Shown here: in pieces, positions 1 to 7,430 of the stretch | Layout: every line of letters starts with the position of its first letter | How positions within the stretch are numbered: position 1 is the first letter of the stretch | Origin: Saprospiraceae bacterium | Lineage (GTDB): Bacteria; Bacteroidota; Bacteroidia; Chitinophagales; Saprospiraceae | Direction of reading: 5' to 3' | Assembly: GCA_020850225.1 (NCBI GenBank) | Contig: JADZFD010000080.1 | Location: 1-35,475, forward strand | DNA length: 35,475 bases | Notes under the pieces: generated by a model | The model's database searches: none | Seen by the model: the letters and a program-made list of their open reading frames with translations, nothing else | Told to the model about the DNA's origin: nothing | Made by a program: the position numbers and the translations under genes

Positions 1-99
1 ACATCGGTGGATACAGATTGGCTGCCTGCGGGTATGTACATCATCGCAGTCACTGACAAGCAAGGGAAGAACGGCACAGCTAAGTGGGTAAAGCAGTAG
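1..99 (+). CDS. C-terminal end of a T9SS-secreted protein (partial)
   Basis: The frame is open from base 1 to a TAG at 97-99, giving 32 residues that include LPAGMYIIAVTDKQGK and end in WVKQ. The pattern LPAG(M/L)Y followed by a hydrophobic strand, a short charged turn and a K-rich end is the last part of a type A T9SS sorting domain. Such domains direct proteins across the outer membrane of Bacteroidota and are then cleaved. The passenger part lies upstream of the window, so its function cannot be told. Confidence 0.8.
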   Translation, partial: TSVDTDWLPAGMYIIAVTDKQGKNGTAKWVKQ

Positions 100-234
100 A
101 AAGGGATTTTGTACAATTATAACATATGAGTTATATTAGTAATATATATGCCTTTGTTTTGTAATAATTAATTTAAAAGTTTATACTATTATGAAAGTTA
201 ACGGTATTTTATCAGGAATAATGACGGCTTACTT

Positions 235-630
235 ATGATTTTTGTTTTTCAATCCTGTGTTAAGGATACAGCAATTTCGGAATCCAAAGATGTCAAAGTA
301 CAATTAAGGACCTATTGTGATGGTCAGATTATGAGTCCTCCGAATATATATTATACACGAACAGAGGATGGAAGATGTTGTTTTCGAATTCTGTTTGATG
401 ATAGGTTTGCCGAATTGAAATATAATGTGATTGGAATCGACAGCATAAATAATATGTCACTGGCAACACTGCCTTATGGTTTCTTTACAGGGGAAATAAA
501 ACCCAATGGATCATCAGAAGAAATTTGTATTCATACCAATACTACACATTTTACTGTTTCAATTATTAAAAATGGAAATACCATATTGTGCGCTGAGGTT
601 ACTTTAGATCCGAATTGTCATAATTTATAA
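235..630 (+). CDS. Small putative lipoprotein, probable 5' frameshift
   Basis: This 131-aa protein starts MIFVFQSC; I do not recognise the family. Seven residues before the cysteine is too short for a lipoprotein signal. A reading frame starting at ATG 191 gives MKVNGILSGIMTAYL and stops at TGA 236-238, which overlaps the ATG at 235 (ATGA). Joining the two frames would give a textbook lipoprotein leader: a basic start, a hydrophobic stretch, then F-Q-S-C. The likely reading is therefore a 191-630 gene with a one-base frameshift, either real or a sequencing error; a coupled tiny leader ORF is the alternative. The body is rich in beta-strand-like alternation, with several cysteines (C8, C28, C48, C49). 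It sits between two T9SS cargo genes. Confidence 0.6.
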   Translation: MIFVFQSCVKDTAISESKDVKVQLRTYCDGQIMSPPNIYYTRTEDGRCCFRILFDDRFAELKYNVIGIDSINNMSLATLPYGFFTGEIKPNGSSEEICIHTNTTHFTVSIIKNGNTILCAEVTLDPNCHNL

Positions 631-704
631 GTTTGTTAAGTGTTCATCTATGATAATATTTGGGATAGACACTTTATCTTTAAATCCAAGAATGTAGAAG
701 TATC

Positions 705-2069
705 ATGAAAATGTCAATTAAAATTATTTTGATTTTATTTTTTCTGTTTGAAGCTATGCAGAGTTATGGACAGTGTGATAAAATCGTATTGAATAATCAA
801 GAAGATATCAATAGTTTTAATCAGAATTATAAGGGATGTTCAGATATTAAGTTGCTTATAATCAATGATATCGATGTCGATATCAAGCATTTTGACAGCT
901 TGTATTCCATTGAAAGAATAACGCTCGAATTAATAATCAATATTAATAATAATAATCCGAATATGATTAGTTTGAGTGGATTCAGGAGGCTGAGATATTT
1001 GGAAAAATCCAATACTTCACTTAGAAAGATGACAGGTGAATTTCCAAAATTAGATACTATTGCCAATGTCATTTTCATACCTTCCAAATATAATGAGAAA
1101 GAATTGTTTGAATTTTTTCCTAACATTAAACACATAAAAAATAGTATTACGATAACAGAAGCAATTACAGACAGCAAAACACCTTATTTTACCACCGGGA
1201 CAAACTTTGAAATTTACTTAAGAGGAATCAGTGGTGTCAATAGTACAATACCTGAAGTGCTTTCAAGTAGGATTAAGACATCTCATTTTAAAAGCCTGTA
1301 TCTAAGCTACGTTAAGGATTTTGATTTAGAAGAGTTACAAATCATTGATTCACTTCACCTTTTAGACTTACAAGAATGTTCTAAATGCAATTTTTCAGTA
1401 ATTTCCAAACTTAAGAAATTAAAGAGAATTGTTCTTACATATTTTAATGAATCAAATAATAATTTTGGTACTGGGTTTGATAATGTTACACATTTGGACC
1501 ATTTACTTATAGGCAATAACAGAGTTCAACTGGATTATAATAAATTATTTCCAAACCTAAAAGCAATAGATAAATCCTTTTCGGCTTATAGAAATGATTC
1601 TTTAATTAATCTTAATTTTTTAGATAATGTTGTTCCACCTCCTTATACGGATACGATTGATTGGCCTAACAATAAGATTTCAGTTCAAGATAATCCGAGA
1701 TTAAACAACTGCAATTCAATCTTTTTGTGTAAAGGGATTGAAAGATATCCGGATAGAGTATTCATATATGATAATCACTGGAAATGTTCAAAGGAAGAAG
1801 TCCTGAAATATTGCGCTACTATATCATCAACCGAAGACGAACAAGCAGGTGTAATCATATATCCCAACCCATCGTATGGCATTATCCGGTTAGATGGATT
1901 GACTTCATCAGTGGATATCCGTATTTTCGATGTGCAGGGTGGTGTAGTCGGGACATTTCATAATGCATCCGGTCAGCTTGACATCAGCCATTTGCCTTCG
2001 GGTTTGTATATAATAAAACTGAGTACAGGTAAGGAAAAGTCGTATCAAAGGATAGTGAAGATGGATTGA
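705..2069 (+). CDS. T9SS-secreted protein with LRR-like body
   Basis: This 454-aa protein has a Sec signal peptide (MKMSIKIILILFFLFEAMQ, cleavage near GQC). Residues about 50-340 alternate short hydrophobic strands with polar turns, for example LHLLDLQECSKC and LKRIVLTYF, resembling degenerate leucine-rich repeats. Residues about 381-454 are a type A T9SS sorting domain: YPNPSYG, then DVQGGVV, then LPSGLYIIKL, ending IVKMD. The product is therefore expected on the cell surface or outside the cell. The body is very AT-rich, with runs of AAT codons, while the sorting domain looks compositionally closer to the chromosomal average. That fits a tail joined to a foreign passenger, but it is only an impression. 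No enzyme motif is visible; a recognition or adhesion role is a guess. Confidence 0.75.
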   Translation: MKMSIKIILILFFLFEAMQSYGQCDKIVLNNQEDINSFNQNYKGCSDIKLLIINDIDVDIKHFDSLYSIERITLELIININNNNPNMISLSGFRRLRYLEKSNTSLRKMTGEFPKLDTIANVIFIPSKYNEKELFEFFPNIKHIKNSITITEAITDSKTPYFTTGTNFEIYLRGISGVNSTIPEVLSSRIKTSHFKSLYLSYVKDFDLEELQIIDSLHLLDLQECSKCNFSVISKLKKLKRIVLTYFNESNNNFGTGFDNVTHLDHLLIGNNRVQLDYNKLFPNLKAIDKSFSAYRNDSLINLNFLDNVVPPPYTDTIDWPNNKISVQDNPRLNNCNSIFLCKGIERYPDRVFIYDNHWKCSKEEVLKYCATISSTEDEQAGVIIYPNPSYGIIRLDGLTSSVDIRIFDVQGGVVGTFHNASGQLDISHLPSGLYIIKLSTGKEKSYQRIVKMD

Positions 2070-2080
2070 TTTTTACATAC

Positions 2081-2128
2081 AATAAGAATGCAAAACCAGG
2101 ATATTGACCATGGTTATGCATTCTTATT
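2081..2128. terminator. Bidirectional intrinsic terminator between convergent genes
   Basis: AATAAGAATGCA (2081-2092) is exactly complementary to TGCATTCTTATT (2117-2128). The stem continues after one A/A mismatch with AACCA (2094-2098) and TGGTT (2111-2115). T-rich tracts follow on both strands. It lies between the stop of the plus-strand T9SS gene and the end of the minus-strand ECF operon, so it probably serves both. Confidence 0.8.
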
Positions 2129-2177
2129 TTAATAATATGTGTTGTGGATTTGGATTTAATATTGTATAAACATCCGA

Positions 2178-2675
2178 CTATTTTTCAGGTAGAGGCTCGG
2201 TATTCTCCTGGTTTCTGACCTTTCTGTTATGTTGTTTTCTGTTTTTAATGTTTTTGATTACACGTTCTTTATATTCCCTTTCTGTTTTGTATATCAATGC
2301 TACCTTATTGGAAGGTAAAATGGTTTTAAATCTACTGATATAACTGCGTTGTATTTCTACCTCTCTGGCTTTGGTATCGAGCATTTTATTCAATTGTGTT
2401 TCGGCGTCTTTGTCTGACATGTTATCAGAGAAATTCATTTTTTGAGCCTGTCGGTTTTGCCTGATTTCTTCAGTATAGGCTTTGTAAACGGGTACAAACT
2501 TTTTAGATTCATCTTCAGTAAGGTTCAGCGACTTAATCATGAAGGCCTCTCTTTTTTCAGCCATTTTTTGTTGCATGTCTTCTTTGTTCTGTTGCCTTTG
2601 AGCAGAAAGTGTCAATGTCATTAAAGAAAACAAAAACATAATGACAATTCCGGGATTTAAAATTTGCTTGTTCAT
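2178..2675 (-). CDS. Spy/CpxP-like periplasmic protein of ECF operon
   Basis: This 165-aa protein has a signal peptide ending near LTLSAQ. The rest is highly charged and helical. It includes an LNLTEDESKKFVPVYKAY segment that resembles the LTxxQ-type repeats of Spy/CpxP-family periplasmic proteins, and a basic C-terminus. It is the last gene of a sigma / anti-sigma / effector operon, 59 bp after the anti-sigma gene. Homologues in Bacteroidota are often labelled sensors of ECF sigma factors because of this context. An envelope-stress sensing or chaperone role is inference from the fold pattern and neighbours. Confidence 0.6.
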   Translation of the reverse strand: MNKQILNPGIVIMFLFSLMTLTLSAQRQQNKEDMQQKMAEKREAFMIKSLNLTEDESKKFVPVYKAYTEEIRQNRQAQKMNFSDNMSDKDAETQLNKMLDTKAREVEIQRSYISRFKTILPSNKVALIYKTEREYKERVIKNIKNRKQHNRKVRNQENTEPLPEK

Positions 2676-2734
2676 GGTTTAAAATTTTTTAATCAATTAA
2701 TATTTAGGTTAAGTAGAATGTCTGGCTATATGTA

Positions 2735-3247
2735 TTATTTGTTATGGTTGGCAATTTGTACGTCCAGGTCAGATACTTCAACAAGGCCATTATCAATCAA
2801 CATGTTCAGAGTTATATCATCACTGTTGTCAATAAGATAGTCCCACACTGCATCATCATCCTGAAGTGCTATTTCATCCGGTGTACTTAAGAAGCCATAT
2901 GGATTATATTGGCGGATAGTCAGGTACGATGTTAGGACGAAAACAAATGCTGCTGCTATCTTCATAACTTTTCTTATTATCTTCAGTTGATTACTCCGGA
3001 CTTCAACAGGTTGCGACTGTAGCCGTTGGATGATTTTATTTTCCAATGATTCAAAATATCTTTCAGGTATTCCGGAAGTATCTTTATGGTCATGTACGGA
3101 GGAGATGTTTGTCAATCCAATCAACTGATCTTCTATGGTGTCAAAATATCCTGCAGGAACGTCTTTTATCTCAGGTTTGGGTATGTCTGCCAGCAAAGGA
3201 TTTAACTCTTTTAATTCCTGCTGTATATTTTTATCTTTATTATTCAT
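2735..3247 (-). CDS. Putative membrane anti-sigma factor
   Basis: This 170-aa protein starts in an ATGA overlap with the stop of the ECF sigma gene, so the two are translationally coupled. Residues 1-90 are cytoplasmic-type and charged, 94-112 form one membrane helix, and 113-170 would lie in the periplasm. The N-terminal part holds a repeated motif: P-A-G-Y-F-D-T-I-E-D-Q-L-I at about 31-43 and P-E-R-Y-F-E-S-L-E-N-K-I-I at about 61-73. No HxxxCxxC zinc anti-sigma motif is visible. The anti-sigma role is inferred from position and topology. Confidence 0.65.
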   Translation of the reverse strand: MNNKDKNIQQELKELNPLLADIPKPEIKDVPAGYFDTIEDQLIGLTNISSVHDHKDTSGIPERYFESLENKIIQRLQSQPVEVRSNQLKIIRKVMKIAAAFVFVLTSYLTIRQYNPYGFLSTPDEIALQDDDAVWDYLIDNSDDITLNMLIDNGLVEVSDLDVQIANHNK

Positions 3248-3783
3248 ATTTCCTTTTTTAGAAAGTCTTCAATTTTTTTTACTGCCAGATGAAATGAGCT
3301 TTTAAGTGCTCCGACACTGGTATGAGTGATATTGGCGATTTCCTGATAGGACATTTCATCGTAATATCTGAGGTTAAAAACGATTTTTTGCTTATGAGGC
3401 AGTAAATCGATGGCTTTGGATAATTTAAGTTTTACATTTTCATAATCCACTTCATCATCGCTTACGACTGTGAGTACATTATTGTCCAGTGAATCTGCAG
3501 ATACATGTTTTTTATTATTGATAAAACTTATACTTTCATTCGTGGCTATCCTGTACAACCAGGTTTGTAAACTGCTTTCCTGCTTGAATTTTTCGATATT
3601 TTTGATTACTTTTATAAATGTATTCTGGAGTATATCATCGGCATCATCATGGTTTTTGACGATCCTGCGTATGTGCCAGTACAATCGCTCTTTGTATTGA
3701 CCGATAAGAAGCCGGTATCCCTTCTCATATTCCCTTGAATCCGTAATCATCTCAATCAGCTCTGTATCGTTTGTATTGTACAT
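3244..3783 (-). CDS. ECF-type RNA polymerase sigma factor (sigma-70 family)
   Basis: The product has 179 aa from the ATG at 3783; a longer frame would need a TTG at 3825 and adds a non-sigma-like leader. Region 2 shows YKERLYWHIRRIVKNHDDADDILQNTFIKV and the WLYRIATNESISFI segment. Region 4 shows LPHKQKIVFNLRYYDEMSYQEIA with a helix-turn-helix and VGALKSSFHLAVKKIE. This is a typical group 4 sigma of Bacteroidota. It heads an operon with the coupled anti-sigma and the Spy-like gene, and probably controls its own operon and envelope genes. Confidence 0.9.
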   Translation of the reverse strand: MYNTNDTELIEMITDSREYEKGYRLLIGQYKERLYWHIRRIVKNHDDADDILQNTFIKVIKNIEKFKQESSLQTWLYRIATNESISFINNKKHVSADSLDNNVLTVVSDDEVDYENVKLKLSKAIDLLPHKQKIVFNLRYYDEMSYQEIANITHTSVGALKSSFHLAVKKIEDFLKKEI

Positions 3784-4042
3784 GTAAATAACCGCTTTTA
3801 ATGGATAGACTATAATGAGACACAAAGGTTTAATGGCTGTAGTTTTATAATGTACTAATTAATATTTATTTAACAATTGATAATTAAAATCCGATTTTAT
3901 ACGATACTTAAACGAGCTTTTACTGTTCTTCACTATCAATTTATCGATGTAAATGAAATCCACGCACAGATTTTAAGTATTAATACAACATTCTAATAAT
4001 TGTAACGTTTTTAGGAGATATAAAGCATTAAATACCGATTCA

Positions 4043-4540
4043 GTGATAGTTTATTATTTGCTCATATTTCTGACCCAATTCGGATATCAGCATAATCCTG
4101 ATGTCTCTGTTGATCCCCGGCATCAGGTGATGCTGGATGCAGTGAATGATATCCGGACCAAAGGTTGTAAGTGTGGCAGAAGGAATATGCGACCTGTTGG
4201 GAAGGTAAGTTGGAATGAATTACTCTACAAAAGTGCATTTATGCAGGCAAAAGATATGCATAAGAATCATTTTATCAAGCATTATTCTTCAACCGGAAAG
4301 GATTTAGGTGAGCGTCTGGATTTAGTGGGTTATCCCTGGAAGGTCGCCGGAGAAAATCTGGGACGCGGACAGGACACCTTCGATGAAGTACTCGAAGATT
4401 GGCTCAAAAGCTACGGGCATTGTGTCATGCTGATGAACCCCAAAGTAGAGGAAATGGCGATTGCCCGGGTCGGTAATTACTGGGTACAACAGTTTGGAAA
4501 GCAGACAGACACAGTAAAGCAGGCAGAAAATATCAAATAA
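4043..4540 (+). CDS. CAP (SCP/PR-1) domain secreted protein
   Basis: This 165-aa protein is read from a GTG start; no in-frame ATG is seen upstream. A short hydrophobic leader (VIVYYLLIFLTQFG) is followed by one CAP domain: AVNDIRTK, LLYKSAFMQAKDM, HFIKHYSSTGKDLGERL, AGENLGRG, and WLKSYGHCVMLMNPKVEEMAIA. The conserved His/Glu pocket residues of the CAP fold appear as H in NHFIKH, E in GEN and H in YGHC. CAP proteins are secreted and often bind lipids or act in cell interaction; the exact role here is unknown. An AGGAGA stretch at 4013-4018 is about 25 nt upstream, too far for a normal ribosome site, so the start is uncertain. Confidence 0.8.
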   Translation: MIVYYLLIFLTQFGYQHNPDVSVDPRHQVMLDAVNDIRTKGCKCGRRNMRPVGKVSWNELLYKSAFMQAKDMHKNHFIKHYSSTGKDLGERLDLVGYPWKVAGENLGRGQDTFDEVLEDWLKSYGHCVMLMNPKVEEMAIARVGNYWVQQFGKQTDTVKQAENIK

Positions 4541-4645
4541 TAACAACGCATATTCCGTGTAGGTGCCCTAATCGTATTTTTAGATAAATCAAAAAGAATT
4601 TACAGAAATTAATCAGATATACTTCAACGTATATAATTGTTGAAA

Positions 4646-5071
4646 ATGTCTGATAATAATGTATTTTTGCAACTCAAAGGTTACTTTAATATTAATATGA
4701 TGGAGGTTTGGGAACGTGATTTTGAATGGCTTAGAGTCCGGCATTTAGTAAAGAATGCGCTTAAAAAGACAGCTTTACCTGATTTTCAGGCAGTACTGTT
4801 TCTGATAGGTGTACAGGAATTGGGACGCATTCCAAAAAATAAATTCACAAAGGAAGAAAAGACGGATCTGATGCATATCGCTGTATGTACGTTACTGGAA
4901 ATGAAAGGATATTATGAATTTCTGGGAAGAGATCACGATGGATGGCCTCATTGGAAAGAATTGAAAGCTTTCGAGATAAAAGGAGAAAAAGATCAGGAGG
5001 ATTACCTTATCGGACTGGTAATAGAATATTTTAAAAAATACAACGAAATAACACCTTTTAAATCTGAATAA
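4646..5071 (+). CDS. Conserved hypothetical protein, first gene of PPIase operon
   Basis: The product has 141 aa from ATG 4646; TTG codons at 4637 and 4640 could extend it by three residues. It is soluble, without signal or membrane segment, and mostly helical, with aromatic clusters (WERDFEWLRVRHLV, GWPHWKELKAFEI). I do not recognise a domain. It is followed after 12 bp by two cyclophilin lipoprotein genes and then by a glucokinase gene in the same direction, so it is probably co-transcribed with them. Confidence 0.7.
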   Translation: MSDNNVFLQLKGYFNINMMEVWERDFEWLRVRHLVKNALKKTALPDFQAVLFLIGVQELGRIPKNKFTKEEKTDLMHIAVCTLLEMKGYYEFLGRDHDGWPHWKELKAFEIKGEKDQEDYLIGLVIEYFKKYNEITPFKSE

Positions 5072-5083
5072 AAATATCAAGAT

Positions 5084-5731
5084 ATGAGGATGTATATAAT
5101 GGGATTGGTTTTACTTCTGTCTATCGCTTCGTGTAAAAAGGAAGAAACCACCTATATTATTGAAACGGATCTGGGCAATATGAAAGTAAAATTGCTGGAT
5201 TCAGCTCCCAAGCATAAAGCCAACTTTATAAAGTTAGTCAGTGAGGGATTTTATAATGGGTTGTTGTTTCACAGGGTCGTAAATGGTGCGATTATTCAGG
5301 GTGGAGATCCGGATTCACGCAATGCTCAGCCCGGTCAACACCTGGGTGTGGGTGATGTAGGTTATAAGATTCCATCTGAGATTGGAGTTCCGCACTTTAA
5401 GGGAATGCTGGCGGCTGCCCGGCAGGGTGCTGATGACAATCCCAATCTTGAATCCTCCGGTTCCCAGTTTTATATCGTACAAGGTCAGCAGGTAAGTGAA
5501 AAGGATCTGAATATATACCAGGCAATTCGCAATTTTAAGTATTCACAAGCGCAGATAGATAAGTATCTGAGACTGGGTGGAATGCCGATGCTGGATCAGC
5601 ATTATACAGTTTTCGGGGAAGTGACGGAAGGTCTCGATGTACTGGATAAAATAGCCAGACAACAGACCGATGATTATGAAAGGCCGCTTAAGGATATTCA
5701 CATGCAAATCTATAAGGACAATTCCAATTGA
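5084..5731 (+). CDS. Cyclophilin-type peptidyl-prolyl isomerase lipoprotein
   Basis: This 215-aa protein has a lipoprotein signal with lipobox SIASC (Cys17), so it should be anchored in the envelope. A single cyclophilin domain follows: METDLGN-like start (IETDLGNMKVKL), NFIKLVSEGFYNGLLFHRVV, IIQGGDP, and SSGSQFYIVQGQ. The catalytic Arg is in FHR and the Gln in the IQGGDP and SQFYI elements. The family interconverts cis and trans prolyl bonds and assists folding. An insert of about 45 residues before the last strand (VSEKDLNIYQAIRNFKYSQ) is shared with the next gene, showing the two are paralogues. Operon spacing is 12 bp on both sides. Confidence 0.92.
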   Translation: MRMYIMGLVLLLSIASCKKEETTYIIETDLGNMKVKLLDSAPKHKANFIKLVSEGFYNGLLFHRVVNGAIIQGGDPDSRNAQPGQHLGVGDVGYKIPSEIGVPHFKGMLAAARQGADDNPNLESSGSQFYIVQGQQVSEKDLNIYQAIRNFKYSQAQIDKYLRLGGMPMLDQHYTVFGEVTEGLDVLDKIARQQTDDYERPLKDIHMQIYKDNSN

Positions 5732-5743
5732 TAAATGTAAGAT

Positions 5744-6631
5744 ATGAGTGGAAGAAGTATTTGGAGTTTAATGTTATTAAGTTTGGCAGCATGCACCAGC
5801 CCTAAGGCAGTATTTGACGATTCAGGAATGGGTAGGACAGCACCGGCAGATATACTGTTTCAGAATAAATCAACAGGTGCTACATCCTATTATTGGGATT
5901 TCGGAGATAGCTCAGGATCGGAATTGATAACGCCTGCACACCGCTATCTGATGTCAGGAAGATACACTGTCCAGTTGAAAGCAGTTAATGGAAGCAAAAC
6001 CTCCATAACAAAAAAAGAAGTCATTGTGCAACCCCCGGATAAGTGTTTGGTAGTTATTCATACGAGTATGGGTGATCTGATTGCTCAGCTTTATTCTGAT
6101 ACACCTTTGCATCAGGACAATTTTATCAAACTGGCAGAAGCAGGGTACTATGATGGGCTTCTGTTTCACAGGGTGATTTCCGGGTTTATGGTACAGGGAG
6201 GCGATCCGCATTCACGAGACGCTGCACCTGGTATTGAATTGGGCAAGGGCGGGCCGGAATATACAATCCGTCATGAGATTAATGATACGTTGTTTCACGT
6301 CAAAGGAGCATTGGCTGCAGCCCGGCTGAGTGATGAAGCCAATCCTGAAAAAGCTTCATCAGGCTCTCAGTTCTATATTGTTCATGGAAGGCCATTGACA
6401 GATACAGAGATTGAAAACAGTGAATTTGAGAAAGGTATTTCCTATGATAAACGAACCAAAGAGATATTGAAAACACAGGGTGGTGCTCCCACTCTGGATA
6501 TGGAATATACGGTATTCGGACAGGTTGTTTCGGGATTGGATATTATAGACTCGATAGCTGTAAGCAAAACGGATCACAGAAACAGGCCACATGAAGATAT
6601 TAAAATATTAAAAATCACTGTCATAAAATAA
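5744..6631 (+). CDS. PKD domain plus cyclophilin lipoprotein
   Basis: This 295-aa protein has lipobox LSLAAC (Cys17). Residues about 28-97 are a PKD/Ig-like domain with TSYYWDFGDSSGS and the PAHRYLMSGRYTVQLKAVN strand. Residues about 102-295 are a cyclophilin domain: MGDLIAQLYSD, NFIKLAEAGYYDGLLFHRVI, MVQGGDP, and SSGSQFYIVHGR. The PKD module probably holds the isomerase away from the membrane or binds a partner; that is inference. It is a tandem paralogue of the preceding gene with the same insert before the last strand. Only 5 bp separate it from the glucokinase gene. Confidence 0.9.
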   Translation: MSGRSIWSLMLLSLAACTSPKAVFDDSGMGRTAPADILFQNKSTGATSYYWDFGDSSGSELITPAHRYLMSGRYTVQLKAVNGSKTSITKKEVIVQPPDKCLVVIHTSMGDLIAQLYSDTPLHQDNFIKLAEAGYYDGLLFHRVISGFMVQGGDPHSRDAAPGIELGKGGPEYTIRHEINDTLFHVKGALAAARLSDEANPEKASSGSQFYIVHGRPLTDTEIENSEFEKGISYDKRTKEILKTQGGAPTLDMEYTVFGQVVSGLDIIDSIAVSKTDHRNRPHEDIKILKITVIK

Positions 6632-6636
6632 GTTGA

Positions 6637-7377
6637 ATGGAAATTTTGGGAATAGATGTTGGCGGTACAGGTATCAAGGCTAATATTGTCGATACGGAAA
6701 CGGGTATGTTTACAGCAGAAAAATTCAAAATTAAGACGCCTTTACCGGCAACACCTGAGGCGGTGATAGAAGGACTGCAATCTATCGTTCAGCATTTTGA
6801 CTGGCAGGGAAAAAAGATTGGAATGGGATTTCCTGCAGTTATAAAAGACGGTGTTTCCCTGACTGCAACCAACATAGATGCACAGTTTATAGGGTATAAT
6901 ATCAATAAACTTTTTGGCAAGGCACTCCGCTGTGAATTATCAGCTGTCAATGATGCTGACGCAGCAGGAGTAGCAGAAATGTCGTTTGGCAAAGGTAAGG
7001 ACGTCAAAGGTCTTGTGATTTTTCTTACGTTGGGTACCGGTATTGGTTCTGCCCTGTTTTATAATGGGCAACTTCTTTCCAATACTGAACTGGGACATCT
7101 GAAATACAAGAAATCTATTTTTGAAAAATATGCTTCCAACAGCGCACGCGAGAGATTGAAATTAAGTTGGAAAAAATGGGGTGGTGAGCTAAATGTGTAT
7201 CTCAATCATGTGTATATGCTGCTCAATCCGGATCTGATTCTGATCGGTGGCGGTGTATCCAAGCATTTTGATATGTATAAAAAATTTATAGATGTGCCTG
7301 TTCAGGTAGATACGGCTTCCTTGCTCAATGATGCAGGTATACTGGGTTCGGCGATGATAGCTTCTCGGGTGAAATAA
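6637..7377 (+). CDS. ppgK: ROK-family polyphosphate glucokinase
   Basis: This 246-aa kinase has the phosphate-binding motif GIDVGGTGIKA (5-15), the catalytic pair N105-D106 in VNDADAA, the second phosphate motif TLGTGIGSALF (131-141), and ELGH (151-154) for sugar binding. The short length, the ELGHLKY ending and the lack of the ROK zinc motif (CxCGxxGC) fit polyphosphate-type glucokinases, which phosphorylate glucose with polyphosphate and/or ATP. The phosphate donor cannot be proved from sequence. It is the last gene of the operon and is convergent with the U32 gene. Confidence 0.85.
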   Translation: MEILGIDVGGTGIKANIVDTETGMFTAEKFKIKTPLPATPEAVIEGLQSIVQHFDWQGKKIGMGFPAVIKDGVSLTATNIDAQFIGYNINKLFGKALRCELSAVNDADAAGVAEMSFGKGKDVKGLVIFLTLGTGIGSALFYNGQLLSNTELGHLKYKKSIFEKYASNSARERLKLSWKKWGGELNVYLNHVYMLLNPDLILIGGGVSKHFDMYKKFIDVPVQVDTASLLNDAGILGSAMIASRVK

Positions 7378-7430
7378 ACCTATGTTTAACCGGATTATGA
7401 ATGTCAGATATTCCTAATGAATGGTTGATT

